This document shows positions 53,601-63,000 of a stretch of DNA of 64,000 nucleotides, one piece after another. The notes under the pieces are model-generated. The model was not told the DNA's origin. It worked only from the letters and a program-made list of their open reading frames with translations, and searched no databases. The translations under genes and the position numbers were made by a program. Within the stretch, counting starts at the first letter, position 1, and each line of letters starts with the position of its first letter. The stretch is from Alistipes megaguti (GTDB lineage: Bacteria; Bacteroidota; Bacteroidia; Bacteroidales; Rikenellaceae): NCBI RefSeq assembly GCF_900604385.1, contig NZ_LR027382.1:806001-870000 (forward strand), read 5' to 3'.

Positions 53601-53705
53601 GAGGTTGAGGTTAATTACAGCTATAAATTCGGAAAACGCGAACCCGTCACGGTAACGGTTCACATCATTCCGGGTGCCAACCCCGCAGAGACACCGGGCA
53701 ACTGA
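50601..53705 (+). CDS. Large surface lipoprotein with coiled-coil stalk
   Basis: A 1034-residue lipoprotein. The signal MKHNLFRNFTALLLSGTMLAGVGC gives Cys24, followed by KDYDDDID, the acidic surface-export signal. Residues about 28-275 are heptad-rich (INKRLDEMQVTVSSLPEQIEAIKG, LTSRVEDLEGKLEGVTDLKGQLD, VAELEGRIQSL), predicting a long coiled coil. The rest (about 280-1030) is Thr/Ser-rich beta sequence resembling repeated Ig-like domains. It looks like an adhesin or S-layer-type surface protein. Similar N-termini occur in Bacteroidota proteins annotated as PL29-lyase N-terminal-domain proteins, but no lyase motif is seen. Codon use suggests high expression. Divergent from an XRE regulator. Confidence 0.8.
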   Translation: MKHNLFRNFTALLLSGTMLAGVGCKDYDDDIDNINKRLDEMQVTVSSLPEQIEAIKGSIPDLSSLTSRVEDLEGKLEGVTDLKGQLDALKGLENTLKTYIDDEIGKATTADALKKTLDNYYATATALSDLELKLTDITKDNGTIDQAVAAAVSEIQNDLSDLESSIKTWMGSQMEGYLTAEATKTYADNAASGAVKDVFDQIKSAQGEYYDALTDAVKNAIVGENGTIKIGKEQLDSALQTLIDEITPLISRVAELEGRIQSLVYVPSTLEEAQNNTIMFKGTSWIKFGESTKFYLDQTNKQTAKITFRVSPASLAGKITKENTSIVTEKISKTRAGEPLFVVTDVTAEKESDGEAYTGAFTVTAECNYNYGEVDGETLAIALNVNIAPAEGSDSKFGIDYTTPYIGTDYEEGGEINNKLVIAKEMENGAFVEPDGGMYKTELKYNSDETVTFLDGFSIYYKDGDEYTALSNWENAEDLIEIAAPEEKATTTGTENLYELGTTTVRFKDAANGSNVGEINSKITSEPFTFNLVYKEETIEVGSVQHEITIVGDNTDVQADAIAMTWNYAAAISDQLYSKEAIDLAENVLDPKTYVAMKGYTQAAELAAGKYTVALTKNGQAAAGITATIELTTTPSVAGDAQQIKVTLTGDLKETATYELKAVYMHEDLTTATINATIDVTGMPTLPSYDLSNETTSIKEYKGQNKFEMLEGFAAAYAKKVWNDELEAAFGTEETLAGIFTGITPTAAGSDKATLSAEEGNIFVTFENAAKFGESYQPTLTFTHGTIADLKVLFTSKVQLAKPANVQLKANDAIISNGQATAQTQISGTSFDVIDKALDGAFFYDQSIEGLKVVYSIATNLDDFEDGEAPAIVDNKLAWNDWTGLTLDVKAALELNGRQIDEATFTVAIKDPIVDAQISTLENVNASIYTDAKNKTFNVASMLKLSAQNGKNVFADSDLATAIEGKPSYKLVEENPNIELADGVVSLITDSSLTLTAFDVEVEVNYSYKFGKREPVTVTVHIIPGANPAETPGN

Positions 53706-53830
53706 TCAAAATCCCTTTAGGGAGAGGGGAATAACCGGTGATGCCGGGCGCAGAATCGAACCGCAGCGATTCGCGCCCGGCTCCTTTGTCTCCGCCGGCC
53801 GGCTCCGCCCGGAATTCACGAAAAATAATG

Positions 53831-53861
53831 TTTGATTTTCATACCGCGTTGTGTATCTTTG
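53831..53861 (+). promoter_or_regulatory. Promoter of the GH2-like gene
   Basis: TTTG 53831-53834, about 19 bases, TATCTTTG 53854-53861, about 75 bases before ATG 53936. Confidence 0.7.
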
Positions 53862-53935
53862 CAGGGATGAACCCCGACGGCCGCATCCGGCATACAGAGC
53901 CCCGGCTCGCCGATCGGAGCCTTAAACGTCCTGCC

Positions 53936-55969
53936 ATGAAACGATTCATAACTCTTGTGCTGCTGATGCTCGGAATCGCACTCTCGGCCCGCGCCCGGGA
54001 GGTATTCCCTATCAACGAAGGCTGGCGCTTCTACTTCAAGACCGAGCGCACCTCCGACAATGCCCGCCATGTCACCCTTCCCCACAGCTGGAACACCGAC
54101 CCCCTGGCACAGGGTTACTGGCTCGAAACAACGGGCAACTACATGAACGGCATGTACGTCCCCAAAGAGTGGGCTTCGAAACGCCTCTTCGTGAAGTTCT
54201 ACGGCGTACAGAGCGTCGCCGACGTCTTCGTCAACGGAAGCCACGTCGGCACCCACCGCGGCGGCGGTACGGCCTTCGTCTTCGAGATCACCGACAAGAT
54301 CCGCTTCGGAACGGACAACGCCCTGCTCGTGATGGTCAGCAACAGCTGGCGCGACGACGTGCTGCCCACCTCCACGGACATGAACTCCTACGGCGGCATC
54401 TACCGCGAGGCCGAACTCATCGTCACCGAATCCACCGCCGTCTCCCCGCTCTACTACGGCTCGGACGGAGTGCTCATCCATCCGCAGAGCGTCTCGGCAG
54501 AACGCGCCGAGGGCGAAATCGAGGTGCACCTCACCTCGCGCAGCGGAAACACCTGCATGCTCAACCTTGAAATCTCGGCTCCCGACGGCAGAACCCTCTT
54601 CACGAAACGACAGAAGGCCAAAATCGAGGACAAACCCGTACTGATTCCCTTCCAGGTCGAGAACCCCGAACTCTGGAGCCCCGACCATCCGGCCCTCTAC
54701 ACCGTGACGGCTGCCATCGGCGAAGACAGCATCACCGACCGCGTAGTCGTCCGGACCGGATTCCGCTCGCTCAACGTCACCCCGGACGATGGTTTCCTGA
54801 TCAACGGCGTGCGGACTCCGCTGCACGGCGTGGTGCTGCACCACGACAACGCCCTCTCGGGCGGAACCCTCGTCGCCCAGGATTACGATGCCGATCTGCA
54901 GGTCGTCCGCCGCATCGGCGCCAATGCCATCCGCTCGGCCGTCATGCCCCATGCGCAGTACCTCTACGACCGCTGCGACGAAACCGGCCTGATGGTCTGG
55001 ATCGACGCCCCGCTGCAGCGATCCCCCTTCCTGAGCGACATGGCCTACTTCGCAACCCCTGCCTTCGAGGAGAACGGACTGCAGCAGCTGCGCGAAATCA
55101 TCGCCCAGCACATCAACCATCCTTCGGTGGTCATGTGGGGCATCTTCTCCCAACTCTGGATGCGCGGCGACGACGTAACCCCCTATCTGCGCCGGCTGAA
55201 CGAGACGGCTCACACGATGGATGCCTCGCGCCCGACGGTCGCCTGCAGCGATCAGGACGGAACCGTCAACTTCATCACCGATCTGATCGTCTGGAAACAG
55301 AATGTCGGCTGGCAGCGCGGATCAACCGACGATGTGGCCGTATGGCGCGACCTGCTGCAGAAGAACTGGTCCCATCTGCGCTCGGGCGTGCAGTACGGCG
55401 AACCGGGATTCCTCGGGCACAAGAGCTACACCTCGCAGGCACTCCCCCGCTCGAACTGGCTGCCCGAAGAGCGGCAGACCCGTTTCCACGAGGAGTATGC
55501 CCGCAACCTGCAGAACGATTCGCTCTTCTGGGGGGTATGGATCGAGAGTCTGTTCGATTACGGATCTTCGCGTCGCCCCTACGGCGTGAACGGCACGGGA
55601 CTGCTGACCCTCAACCGCCGCGAAGCCAAGGATGCCTTCTATCTCTACAAGGCCCTGTGGAACACCGCGGAACCCACGCTGCACATCGTCAACAAGCGGC
55701 TGCGGCTGCGCGACGGCAACATGCAGCTCTTCCGCGTCTATTCGTCGGCCGGAACCCCACTGATCATGGCAGGGGCCGACACGCTGGCCGTGACGGAGTA
55801 TGCCCCGTGTCAATACCGCACGGATTCGGTATCGCTGCAGGGCGTGGTCGAGATCAAGGCGATGGCCGGAGCGCTGCGTGACAGCGTCACGATCCGAATC
55901 GGCAACGTTCTAAAACCGAAACGGACGCCGGGCCTTCGGCGAACAGCAGGTCCGCAAACGACAAATTAG
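53936..55969 (+). CDS. GH2-family protein lacking both catalytic glutamates (probable pseudoenzyme)
   Basis: A 677-residue secreted protein (signal MKRFITLVLLMLGIALSARA). Architecture is that of glycoside hydrolase family 2: a sugar-binding jelly-roll domain (about 22-170, NEGWRFYFK, LPHSWNTD, FVNGSHVGTHRGG), an Ig-like domain (about 175-275) and a TIM barrel (about 280-600). Where relatives have NHPSVxxWGxxNEL with the acid/base Glu, this protein has NHPSVVMWGIFSQLW, with Gln406. Where relatives have SEYG with the nucleophile Glu, it has VQYG, with Gln486. The barrel is otherwise well kept (LTLNRREAKDAFYLYKALW). Binding without hydrolysis is therefore more likely than beta-galactosidase activity. 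ATG 53936 is chosen for the signal peptide. Confidence 0.85.
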   Translation: MKRFITLVLLMLGIALSARAREVFPINEGWRFYFKTERTSDNARHVTLPHSWNTDPLAQGYWLETTGNYMNGMYVPKEWASKRLFVKFYGVQSVADVFVNGSHVGTHRGGGTAFVFEITDKIRFGTDNALLVMVSNSWRDDVLPTSTDMNSYGGIYREAELIVTESTAVSPLYYGSDGVLIHPQSVSAERAEGEIEVHLTSRSGNTCMLNLEISAPDGRTLFTKRQKAKIEDKPVLIPFQVENPELWSPDHPALYTVTAAIGEDSITDRVVVRTGFRSLNVTPDDGFLINGVRTPLHGVVLHHDNALSGGTLVAQDYDADLQVVRRIGANAIRSAVMPHAQYLYDRCDETGLMVWIDAPLQRSPFLSDMAYFATPAFEENGLQQLREIIAQHINHPSVVMWGIFSQLWMRGDDVTPYLRRLNETAHTMDASRPTVACSDQDGTVNFITDLIVWKQNVGWQRGSTDDVAVWRDLLQKNWSHLRSGVQYGEPGFLGHKSYTSQALPRSNWLPEERQTRFHEEYARNLQNDSLFWGVWIESLFDYGSSRRPYGVNGTGLLTLNRREAKDAFYLYKALWNTAEPTLHIVNKRLRLRDGNMQLFRVYSSAGTPLIMAGADTLAVTEYAPCQYRTDSVSLQGVVEIKAMAGALRDSVTIRIGNVLKPKRTPGLRRTAGPQTTN

Positions 55970-56492
55970 CAGCAAAGGGCATCCGGTCGGAGAAGACCTG
56001 GAAATAGGGCTCGGCCTCGAAGGCCGGGCCCTCGCTGTTTCGGCTGCGCAGGTCGAGATCGCCCGGACGGGCCTCGACGTAGCGCTCGCAGAGGGTCGGC
56101 ATCGGGATCCTGGCCAGCGAGCACAGCACCTCGAGCAATCCGAGGTTGTACTCCACCAGAAAGTCGTACGGCCGCGTGTAGAAGGGTTCGAAGCGTCCGG
56201 CGTAGTGGTCGAAATAGGGCGACGAGCGGTAGGAGGAGACCAGCGCCCCCCAATGCTGGTGCTGCCAGCGCTTCGAGTAGTCGAGGCGCACGTCGCGCAT
56301 CGGCTGCCGAGGGCGGTTGGCGTGGCAGACGTGGGCCGTGAGCTCCATCACGCCGCCGGTGGCCAGAATCCGGGTCCGGTTGCGCTCGGAGCGTTTCACG
56401 AAGTGTTCGCCGAGGTCCACGACGCAGTCGCCGCGGAGCAGGCGGGCAAAATAGGAGACCGAGGGCAGGTAGGCAAGGGGAAGTATGGTCAT
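55887..56492 (-). CDS. WbqC-like family protein
   Basis: A 201-residue protein matching the WbqC-like family: MTILPLAYLPSVSYFARLLRGD, NRTRILATGGVMELTAHVCHANRPRQPMRDVRLDYSKRWQHQHWGALVSSYRSSPYFDHYAGRFEPFY and FLVEYNLGLLEVL. Family members appear in O-antigen and modification clusters but have no settled activity. Here it stands alone. Its 3' end overlaps the convergent GH2-like gene by 83 bases (55887-55969), so both frames are coding there. Confidence 0.85.
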   Translation of the reverse strand: MTILPLAYLPSVSYFARLLRGDCVVDLGEHFVKRSERNRTRILATGGVMELTAHVCHANRPRQPMRDVRLDYSKRWQHQHWGALVSSYRSSPYFDHYAGRFEPFYTRPYDFLVEYNLGLLEVLCSLARIPMPTLCERYVEARPGDLDLRSRNSEGPAFEAEPYFQVFSDRMPFAANLSFADLLFAEGPASVSVLERCRFGS

Positions 56493-56645
56493 CGTCAGAA
56501 CGGGTGATAAAGGTCAATGGGTGTATCCGGAGGCGTCGTTTCGGGCCCCGGAGAATCAGTTTCAAGTCCGGGACGGGGTCCGGGAGCGTCTGTTTCGAGA
56601 ATCCGGATCGATCAGAGTATCGGAGACATCGGAGGGTTCGGGGCG

Positions 56646-58163
56646 TCAGTTGCAGGGCTCGGGTGCTGCCGGAGCATCGGAAGCGTCGACCCAGTCGCCG
56701 TTCTGGCGGATCAGCTCGATCAGGCGGTCGAGAGCCTCCTCCTGCGGGATGTTGCGCACGATCACCTCACGCCCCTTGTAGAGCGTAATGCGGCCCGGAC
56801 CGGCTCCCACATAACCGTAATCGGCATCGGCCATCTCGCCCGGACCGTTGACGATGCAGCCCATGACGCCGATGCGCAGGTTTTTCAGGTGCGACGTACG
56901 GGCCTTGATCTCCGCAAGGGTCCGCTCGATATCGTAGAGCGTCCGTCCGCACGACGGGCAGGCGATATACTCCGTATGGGAGAAGCGCACGCGCGCCGCC
57001 TGCAGGATCATCAGCTCCAGATCGCGGATCTGCGCCGCGGTAAGGGCCGGGGCATCGATCCAGATGCCGTCGGCCAGTCCGTCGAGCAGCAGCGGCCCCA
57101 GGTCGGCCGCCGCCTTCACGGCCACCGCCTCGAGCGTGGGATCGTCATAGCGGCGCCGCACGACAACCGGTTCGTCGGGAGTCTCCAGATTCAGAATCGC
57201 CGCGCGCAGTTCGGCCGTCGGATTCCCCGACGTGGCCTCCAGGATACGGAAGCCGTCGAGCGGTTCGCTGTGGATTACGGGTACAGTGACGTGCGAACGG
57301 CGGCGGTAGGCCGTCGGCGAATAGCGTTCGGGGTGGCGGACCTCAAACACGCCAGGACGCGAAGCGAAGTGTCGGACAAGCATCTCAGCCACGGGAATCT
57401 CGTTCTCGGGCGCTTCAGTCAGCGAGACGCGGATCGTGTCGCCGATGCCGTCGGCCAGCAGTGCCCCGATCCCCACGGCGCTCTTCACGCGCCCTTCGAG
57501 ACCGTTGCCCGCCTCGGTGACCCCAAGGTGGATCGGGTAGTGCATCCCCTCGGCATCCATCGCCTCAACCAGCAGCCGGTAGGCTGCCACCATCACCCGC
57601 GTGTTGCTCGACTTCATCGAAACGACTACCTGGTCGAAGTCGCGCTCGCGGCAGATCCGCAGGAACTCCATGGCCGAGACGACCATCCCCTCGGGCGTAT
57701 CACCCCAGCGGTCGAAGACCCGCCGCGCAAGCGACCCGTGGTTGACGCCGATGCGCAGCGCCACGCCCCGCCGGCGGCACTGTTCGATCAGCGCCTCGAA
57801 TTCGCCGTGTTCGTTGCGGTAGTTGCCCGGATTGATGCGCACCTTGTCGACGTACTGCGCCGCAATGGCGGCCACCTCCGGCACGAAGTGGATGTCGGCC
57901 ACGATGGCCGTATCGAAGCCGTCGGCCCGCAACTGGCGGACGATGTTGGAGAGGTTCTCCCCCTCGCGCCGCCCCTGGGCCGTCAGGCGCACGATCCGGC
58001 CCCCGGCCCGGTCGATACGCTCGATCTGAGCCACGCTCGCCGGCGTGTCGTTCGTATCCGTATTGGTCATCGACTGCACGGCCACCGGACGGTCACCGCC
58101 GATCGTCACCTGCCCGATCCGCACCTCGCACGTCGGGCGTCGTCTGAATGTCGTCAGATCCAT
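56646..58163 (-). CDS. ispG: 4-hydroxy-3-methylbut-2-en-1-yl diphosphate synthase (IspG)
   Basis: A 505-residue [4Fe-4S] enzyme converting MEcPP to HMBPP late in the MEP pathway. The N-terminal TIM barrel carries VQSMTNTDTNDTPASVAQIERI, ADIHFVPEVAA and RINPGNY, and the segment GVTEAGNGLEGRVKSAVGIGALLADGIGDTIRVSLTE. The C-terminal domain has the cluster ligands in ACPSCGRT and GVMGCIVNGPGEMADADYGYVG. An insertion (about 300-400) between the domains corresponds to the extra domain of the Bacteroidota/plant type, here rather short. Minus-strand TATCTTTG at 58181-58188 is a likely -7 box. Pathway partner of Dxs at 14192. Confidence 0.95.
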   Translation of the reverse strand: MDLTTFRRRPTCEVRIGQVTIGGDRPVAVQSMTNTDTNDTPASVAQIERIDRAGGRIVRLTAQGRREGENLSNIVRQLRADGFDTAIVADIHFVPEVAAIAAQYVDKVRINPGNYRNEHGEFEALIEQCRRRGVALRIGVNHGSLARRVFDRWGDTPEGMVVSAMEFLRICRERDFDQVVVSMKSSNTRVMVAAYRLLVEAMDAEGMHYPIHLGVTEAGNGLEGRVKSAVGIGALLADGIGDTIRVSLTEAPENEIPVAEMLVRHFASRPGVFEVRHPERYSPTAYRRRSHVTVPVIHSEPLDGFRILEATSGNPTAELRAAILNLETPDEPVVVRRRYDDPTLEAVAVKAAADLGPLLLDGLADGIWIDAPALTAAQIRDLELMILQAARVRFSHTEYIACPSCGRTLYDIERTLAEIKARTSHLKNLRIGVMGCIVNGPGEMADADYGYVGAGPGRITLYKGREVIVRNIPQEEALDRLIELIRQNGDWVDASDAPAAPEPCN

Positions 58164-58180
58164 TTCCTGAGAGTTTTCGA

Positions 58181-58188
58181 CAAAGATA
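58181..58188 (-). promoter_or_regulatory. -7 box of ispG
   Basis: Minus-strand TATCTTTG, 17 bases before ATG 58163. Confidence 0.6.
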
Positions 58189-58585
58189 GTACAAATTTAA
58201 CTATATTTGTTGTAATCAGGTAGGTTTTATTTGACTATCAACAGATTGGATAAAACTCGCACGAGAACGGGCAATGGATAAGAAAAAGCCGGACTGTTCC
58301 GAACCGCCATATTTCTCATGCTTTCAAATAACTCTTTATCTCACTTGCAAAGATAACACCTTTTTTCTGAAAAAACAGCAAAACAAGTCACAATCAGTCT
58401 GGATACATAATCACGAGTCATGACTAAACCTTTAAAATAACAACCTGTTCAATAACTTTATTTTGATACGCTCAAAATATTATTTATGAAAAAACTGTGC
58501 TAGCAAAGTTGAAATTAATTCTTTACTGGCACAGTTTAATATACATCCTTCATCATTAGTATCCAATGACTAAGAATAGACGCTA
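58189..58585. other. AT-rich junction without genes
   Basis: Base composition shifts from GC-rich to AT-rich here and stays AT-rich to the window end. A second minus-strand TATCTTTG lies near 58347-58354, but nothing coding follows it except ispG. I see no insertion sequence, att repeat or tRNA at the junction. Confidence 0.5.
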
Positions 58586-58792
58586 TTAAAAATAAAATGT
58601 TTTATACTCAATGATCATATACTGCTCATTAAAGTATATACTGTCCTCACGCAAAAGATAACCTATTGCGATAAGTACCATTTCATGCGGATAATGAATT
58701 GTTTTCATTATATCATTAATACTTATCCGGTTTTCTTTATATAAAAGCCTTTTTATTTCAGCAGTTATTGTTTCAATTGAATCTGATTTCAT
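58586..58792 (-). CDS. Small winged-helix protein of the efflux operon
   Basis: A 68-residue protein, MKSDSIETITAEIKRLLYKEN...VLIAIGYLLREDSIYF. The pattern helix, helix, then IGYLLREDSI recognition/wing resembles the short winged-helix proteins of Bacteroidota (DUF2582 type). Its ATG overlaps the TolC stop as ATGA (58789-58792), so it is translated with the efflux genes. It may regulate the operon, but at the 3' end of the transcript this is unusual and remains inference. Confidence 0.7.
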   Translation of the reverse strand: MKSDSIETITAEIKRLLYKENRISINDIMKTIHYPHEMVLIAIGYLLREDSIYFNEQYMIIEYKTFYF

Positions 58793-60069
58793 AAGCCACC
58801 AATAGAATTTAAGTATTTAGATTTTGCAATATGGTAATTGATTTTTGCAGATATAACCTCAAAATATGCTTTCTGCCAACTGGCTTGTGCTTCCAGAAAA
58901 TTAGCCAATGTTTCCATACCTGTTTCAAAGCTTTTGCTGCTTTCCTGCAAATTCTCCTCTGCATAACTGAAAGCATTTTCAGTAAGTTCAACCTCCAGTT
59001 CAGCTTCATTCAGAATATTATAGTTTCTTGTAACTTCCAATTGCATCTTTTCAATCATTTCATCCCGCATGACCTCTGCTTTCTGCAATTCAATTTTTGC
59101 AGATTTTATTTTTCTGTGTCCTTCTCCCCAATGGAAAAGAGGAATCTTTACAGCCAACATTACAGAAAATATGTCATCTTTCAGAAACTTATGTCCGTTC
59201 ATTCTAACTCCATCTATATAATTATATCCGGCTACAAGTCCTATTCTTGGCAAATAATCACTTCTTACAGACTTTATCTGCTCTCTCTTCAGATTGATAT
59301 TTTCAGACAACAACTTATATTCAGAACGGTTTTCTATTATGAATTCATCATTTCGGAATACTGCCGGTTCAAATTCTATGGTTCCTGAGATTTCAATATC
59401 ATCACTCAGAGGAATTCCCATTATATGACATAAAGCCATTTTCGACAGTCTGATTGCATTTTCGCTTCTTTTCATGGAAAGATTGGCTTCGTTCAGTTTC
59501 ACCTGTACTTTGAGCAATTCATTTCTGGGGGACATACCAGTTTTATTCATCTTTTCAATATTATTAAAGAGCTCTTCCACAAGGTTCTTGTATTTGATTG
59601 AAACCTCATATAGTTCCTTGGCCTTAATTACATTCCAGTATGCTTCTTCCGTTTCTATACGGATTTCGGAATCGTTCTTTTTCCGGTTCAGTACAGCCAT
59701 ATTTGTGCCAATTTCCGACATATTCCTTGCCGCAATAATTTTGCCACCCATATAAACTGGTTGTTCAAGCTGTACACCTGCAAAATAAGTATTGCTTATA
59801 TCAAGGGCCGCAGATAAAGAAGGGGCAAGTTCCATCGAAAAATCCTTATTGGCATAAAGATAGCCTCCCGATGCGGACAGTTTAGGAAGAAAACCTGCTA
59901 CCACATTCTTTTCTTGAAGTTCTGCCTGCTTTATCGAAAAATCTGACAGTTTCATCTTTTTATTGTTCTCTACCGCAATCCTGCAACAGTCATCAAGAGT
60001 GAATACTCTTTGAGCATAACTGAACGATGATAGCAGGATTATAAATATGCCTGATAAAAGTCTTTTCAT
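58789..60069 (-). CDS. TolC-family outer-membrane efflux protein
   Basis: A 426-residue outer-membrane channel subunit. Signal peptide MKRLLSGIFIILLSSFSYAQ, then two repeats of long amphipathic helices typical of the OEP family: LDDCCRIAVENNKKMKLSDFSIKQAEL in repeat 1 and SEYKLLSENINLKREQIKSVRSDYLPRIGLVAGYNYIDG in repeat 2. MKRLLSG at 60069 is the natural start, one base after the RND stop. It forms the exit duct of the efflux pump encoded upstream. AT-rich with codon use unlike the core genes. Confidence 0.9.
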   Translation of the reverse strand: MKRLLSGIFIILLSSFSYAQRVFTLDDCCRIAVENNKKMKLSDFSIKQAELQEKNVVAGFLPKLSASGGYLYANKDFSMELAPSLSAALDISNTYFAGVQLEQPVYMGGKIIAARNMSEIGTNMAVLNRKKNDSEIRIETEEAYWNVIKAKELYEVSIKYKNLVEELFNNIEKMNKTGMSPRNELLKVQVKLNEANLSMKRSENAIRLSKMALCHIMGIPLSDDIEISGTIEFEPAVFRNDEFIIENRSEYKLLSENINLKREQIKSVRSDYLPRIGLVAGYNYIDGVRMNGHKFLKDDIFSVMLAVKIPLFHWGEGHRKIKSAKIELQKAEVMRDEMIEKMQLEVTRNYNILNEAELEVELTENAFSYAEENLQESSKSFETGMETLANFLEAQASWQKAYFEVISAKINYHIAKSKYLNSIGGL

Positions 60070-60070
60070 T

Positions 60071-63000
60071 TTAATCACATTTAATATTGAAGAATAAAGC
60101 ATAGAATACAGGAATAATCATTAATGTAATGATTGTACCAACAAGAAGGCCTCCCATAATGGCTACAGCCATAGGACCAAACATAGCATCTGAAATCAGA
60201 GGTATCATACCAAGGATAGTAGTTCCTGAAGCCATCATTACCGGTCTTAATCTGGATGAAGAGGCTGACAACAGGGCTTCAACAGGCTCAACGCCAGTCT
60301 TGATCTGAGCAGTTATCTCATCTATAAGTACAACTCCATTTTTTATCATCATACCTATCAATCCCAAAGCTCCTACAACAGCAACAAAACTGAAAGGCTT
60401 TCCACTGACGAAAATGCCCATTACAATACCTATGTATGCAAGCGGAAGACACAGAAAAATAATTAACGGTTTCTTGAAATCCCTGAATAGAAATACCAAA
60501 ACCGCAAACATGAATATGACCGCTATGGGCAGACTTCTGAAAAGATACTTGTTAGAATCTGTACTTGCCTTATACTCACCCAGCCATTTCATGGAATAGC
60601 CGTCAGGGAAGTCAATTCGTTCATTAATTTTCTTTTCAAGAGCAAGGCGTGTATCTTCAGCGGTAAATCCGTAGGCATTATTACACTGGACTATGACAGC
60701 ACGCTGTCCGTTATAACGGTAGGCGACTGGATCTTTCCATTCAAAGCTGATACTGTCCGATATTTCTTTAACAGGCCTTCCGGATGTCAACCTGTCTATC
60801 AACAACTGTTTCCGTTCAGGGTCCATAAGCATTCGCTGGATACTTTCCTCTTCTGTCACAGCAGTAATATTAGGCAGCATAGAATTGACAGTAACATCTT
60901 CGAGACTGTTATATCCTATGTTCTTCAGGTAAATATTTTTTAATATACTGCCATCATATAAAGAACCTACAGGAATACCCTCTGTTACTGAGAGCAATGA
61001 CAATCCAATATCTGTTTTTCCAAGTCCTGCTCTTCGGGCATTATGCTGGTTGAAGTTAATGTCCATGTTGATGACTGGATCATCCCAATTATCTGTAATA
61101 AGCATTGCAGAAGGTTCCTCCCGCATAATATCCTGAATTTTGTTTCTCAATTCCTTCAGAACTCCCGGATCTGGGCCGGAGACCAGAATTTCTATAGGAA
61201 ATTCCATATACATAGTGTTATATTTCTTTAGCCGGATAAAGGCATCAGGATAATGACGGTTCATATATTCCTGTAAATCCTGCATACAGTTGTCTATGTC
61301 CTTATGGCTTTTGAAATCGATAATCAATTCTCCGTATCGAAGACTTGGATCAGCTACTGAACGTACAAGGTTGTATCTCGCCGGCGTGCCTCCGAGAGAT
61401 GTGGTTACGTGCGTTATGGCCGGATTTGTCTTGAGATACCTCTCTATTTCTTCCAGATCTTTTTCAACCTTCTCGATACGTGTTCCCTCCGGCATCTTAT
61501 ATTCCATATAAATCTGGTTGTATGTCAGATCCGGGAAAAATGTCTGTGGTAAAAAACTGAAACAGCAAACACTGACAATTAACAGCAGTACAATTCCGAT
61601 AATAGTCCCGGCTTTATGATGCAGCAGGAAAGTAAGCATACCGCGAAATTTTCTGTATAATGGTGTATTGAAAATATTTGTATTGTCATCTGCCGTCTTA
61701 ATCTTCAAATAATGTTCTGAATGAATCGGGACATGTACCAGTGCCAGAATCCAGCTGAGAAGCAGAGATACGGCCAATACGATAAATAAGTCGCGGGCAT
61801 ATTCTCCGGCCATATCCGGGGACAGCGAAACCGGCATAAAAGCTATGATAGCAATAAGGGTAGCTCCCAAAAGCGGACGTGCCGTGATATTAGCCGTGTG
61901 AACAAGTGACTGAGGCTTTTTCATACCACGCGCACTGTCAACCAAAATACCATCCACAACCACTATTGCGTTATCCACAAGCATACCCATGGCAACTATA
62001 AATGCCCCTAAAGACACTCTCTGAAGAGTTCCATCAAAGAAATATAGGACTACAAAAGATCCCAAAACTGTAATTACCAGTCCTGTTCCTATGATGACAC
62101 CACTTCTGAATCCCATGGTAAGCATAAGAATAACTATAACGATAAGTACTGATTCTATAAGATTTACAATAAATGTATCAATGGCATCACTTACACGCTC
62201 AGGCTGGTAAAAAACCTTGTTGAACTTGAACCCTGACGGAAGTCCGTTTTCCAGCTCTTCAATCTTTTCGGTTACAGTATTTCCGATTTTTAGAATATCA
62301 TAGCCTGATTCCATGGCTATTGCAATACCATAAGCCCTTTTACCGTCATATTTCATTTTGTTACGCTGCGGTTTCTCATAGTCCTCCTCGATATCAGCTA
62401 TATTTCCAAGAGTGAACGTATTACCGTCATGACCTTTCAGAACCAGATTTCTAATATCTTCCAGATCTCGAAAGTTTCCGGGTACCATAACCTTCATACG
62501 CTCATCGCCACTATTAAAGAAGCCACTATATACTGTCCTGTTCTGATCTTGCAGTGTCATCAGTATTTCAATTGGAGAAATTCCCAGACGGGCCATTTCT
62601 TTACTATCTATATTGATATTTATACAAGGTGTTGCAGTTCCATATATCTGGACATTTCTTATACCTTCTATGTTAATAAGTTCACGCTGAATGAAATTTG
62701 TGTATCGTATCATATCACTGTCTGAAAAACCATCAGCCGTTAACGTATAGAACATTCCATAGACAGCACTGAAGTCATCAAGTACCATTGGTACTGAGGC
62801 ACCGGTAGGCAATTGGGTATGAACATCGACAATCTTTTTTCTCAATATATCCCATTTTTGTTCCAATTCGCCATTGGGTACAGTTGTTTTCAGAACTACC
62901 TTTATAAGAGACAGGTCGTTCAGTGATTTTGATTCAATATAGTCTATATCTCCCATCTGACGTATTGCCTTTTCCAGCTTGTCAGACACTTCAAGTTCAA

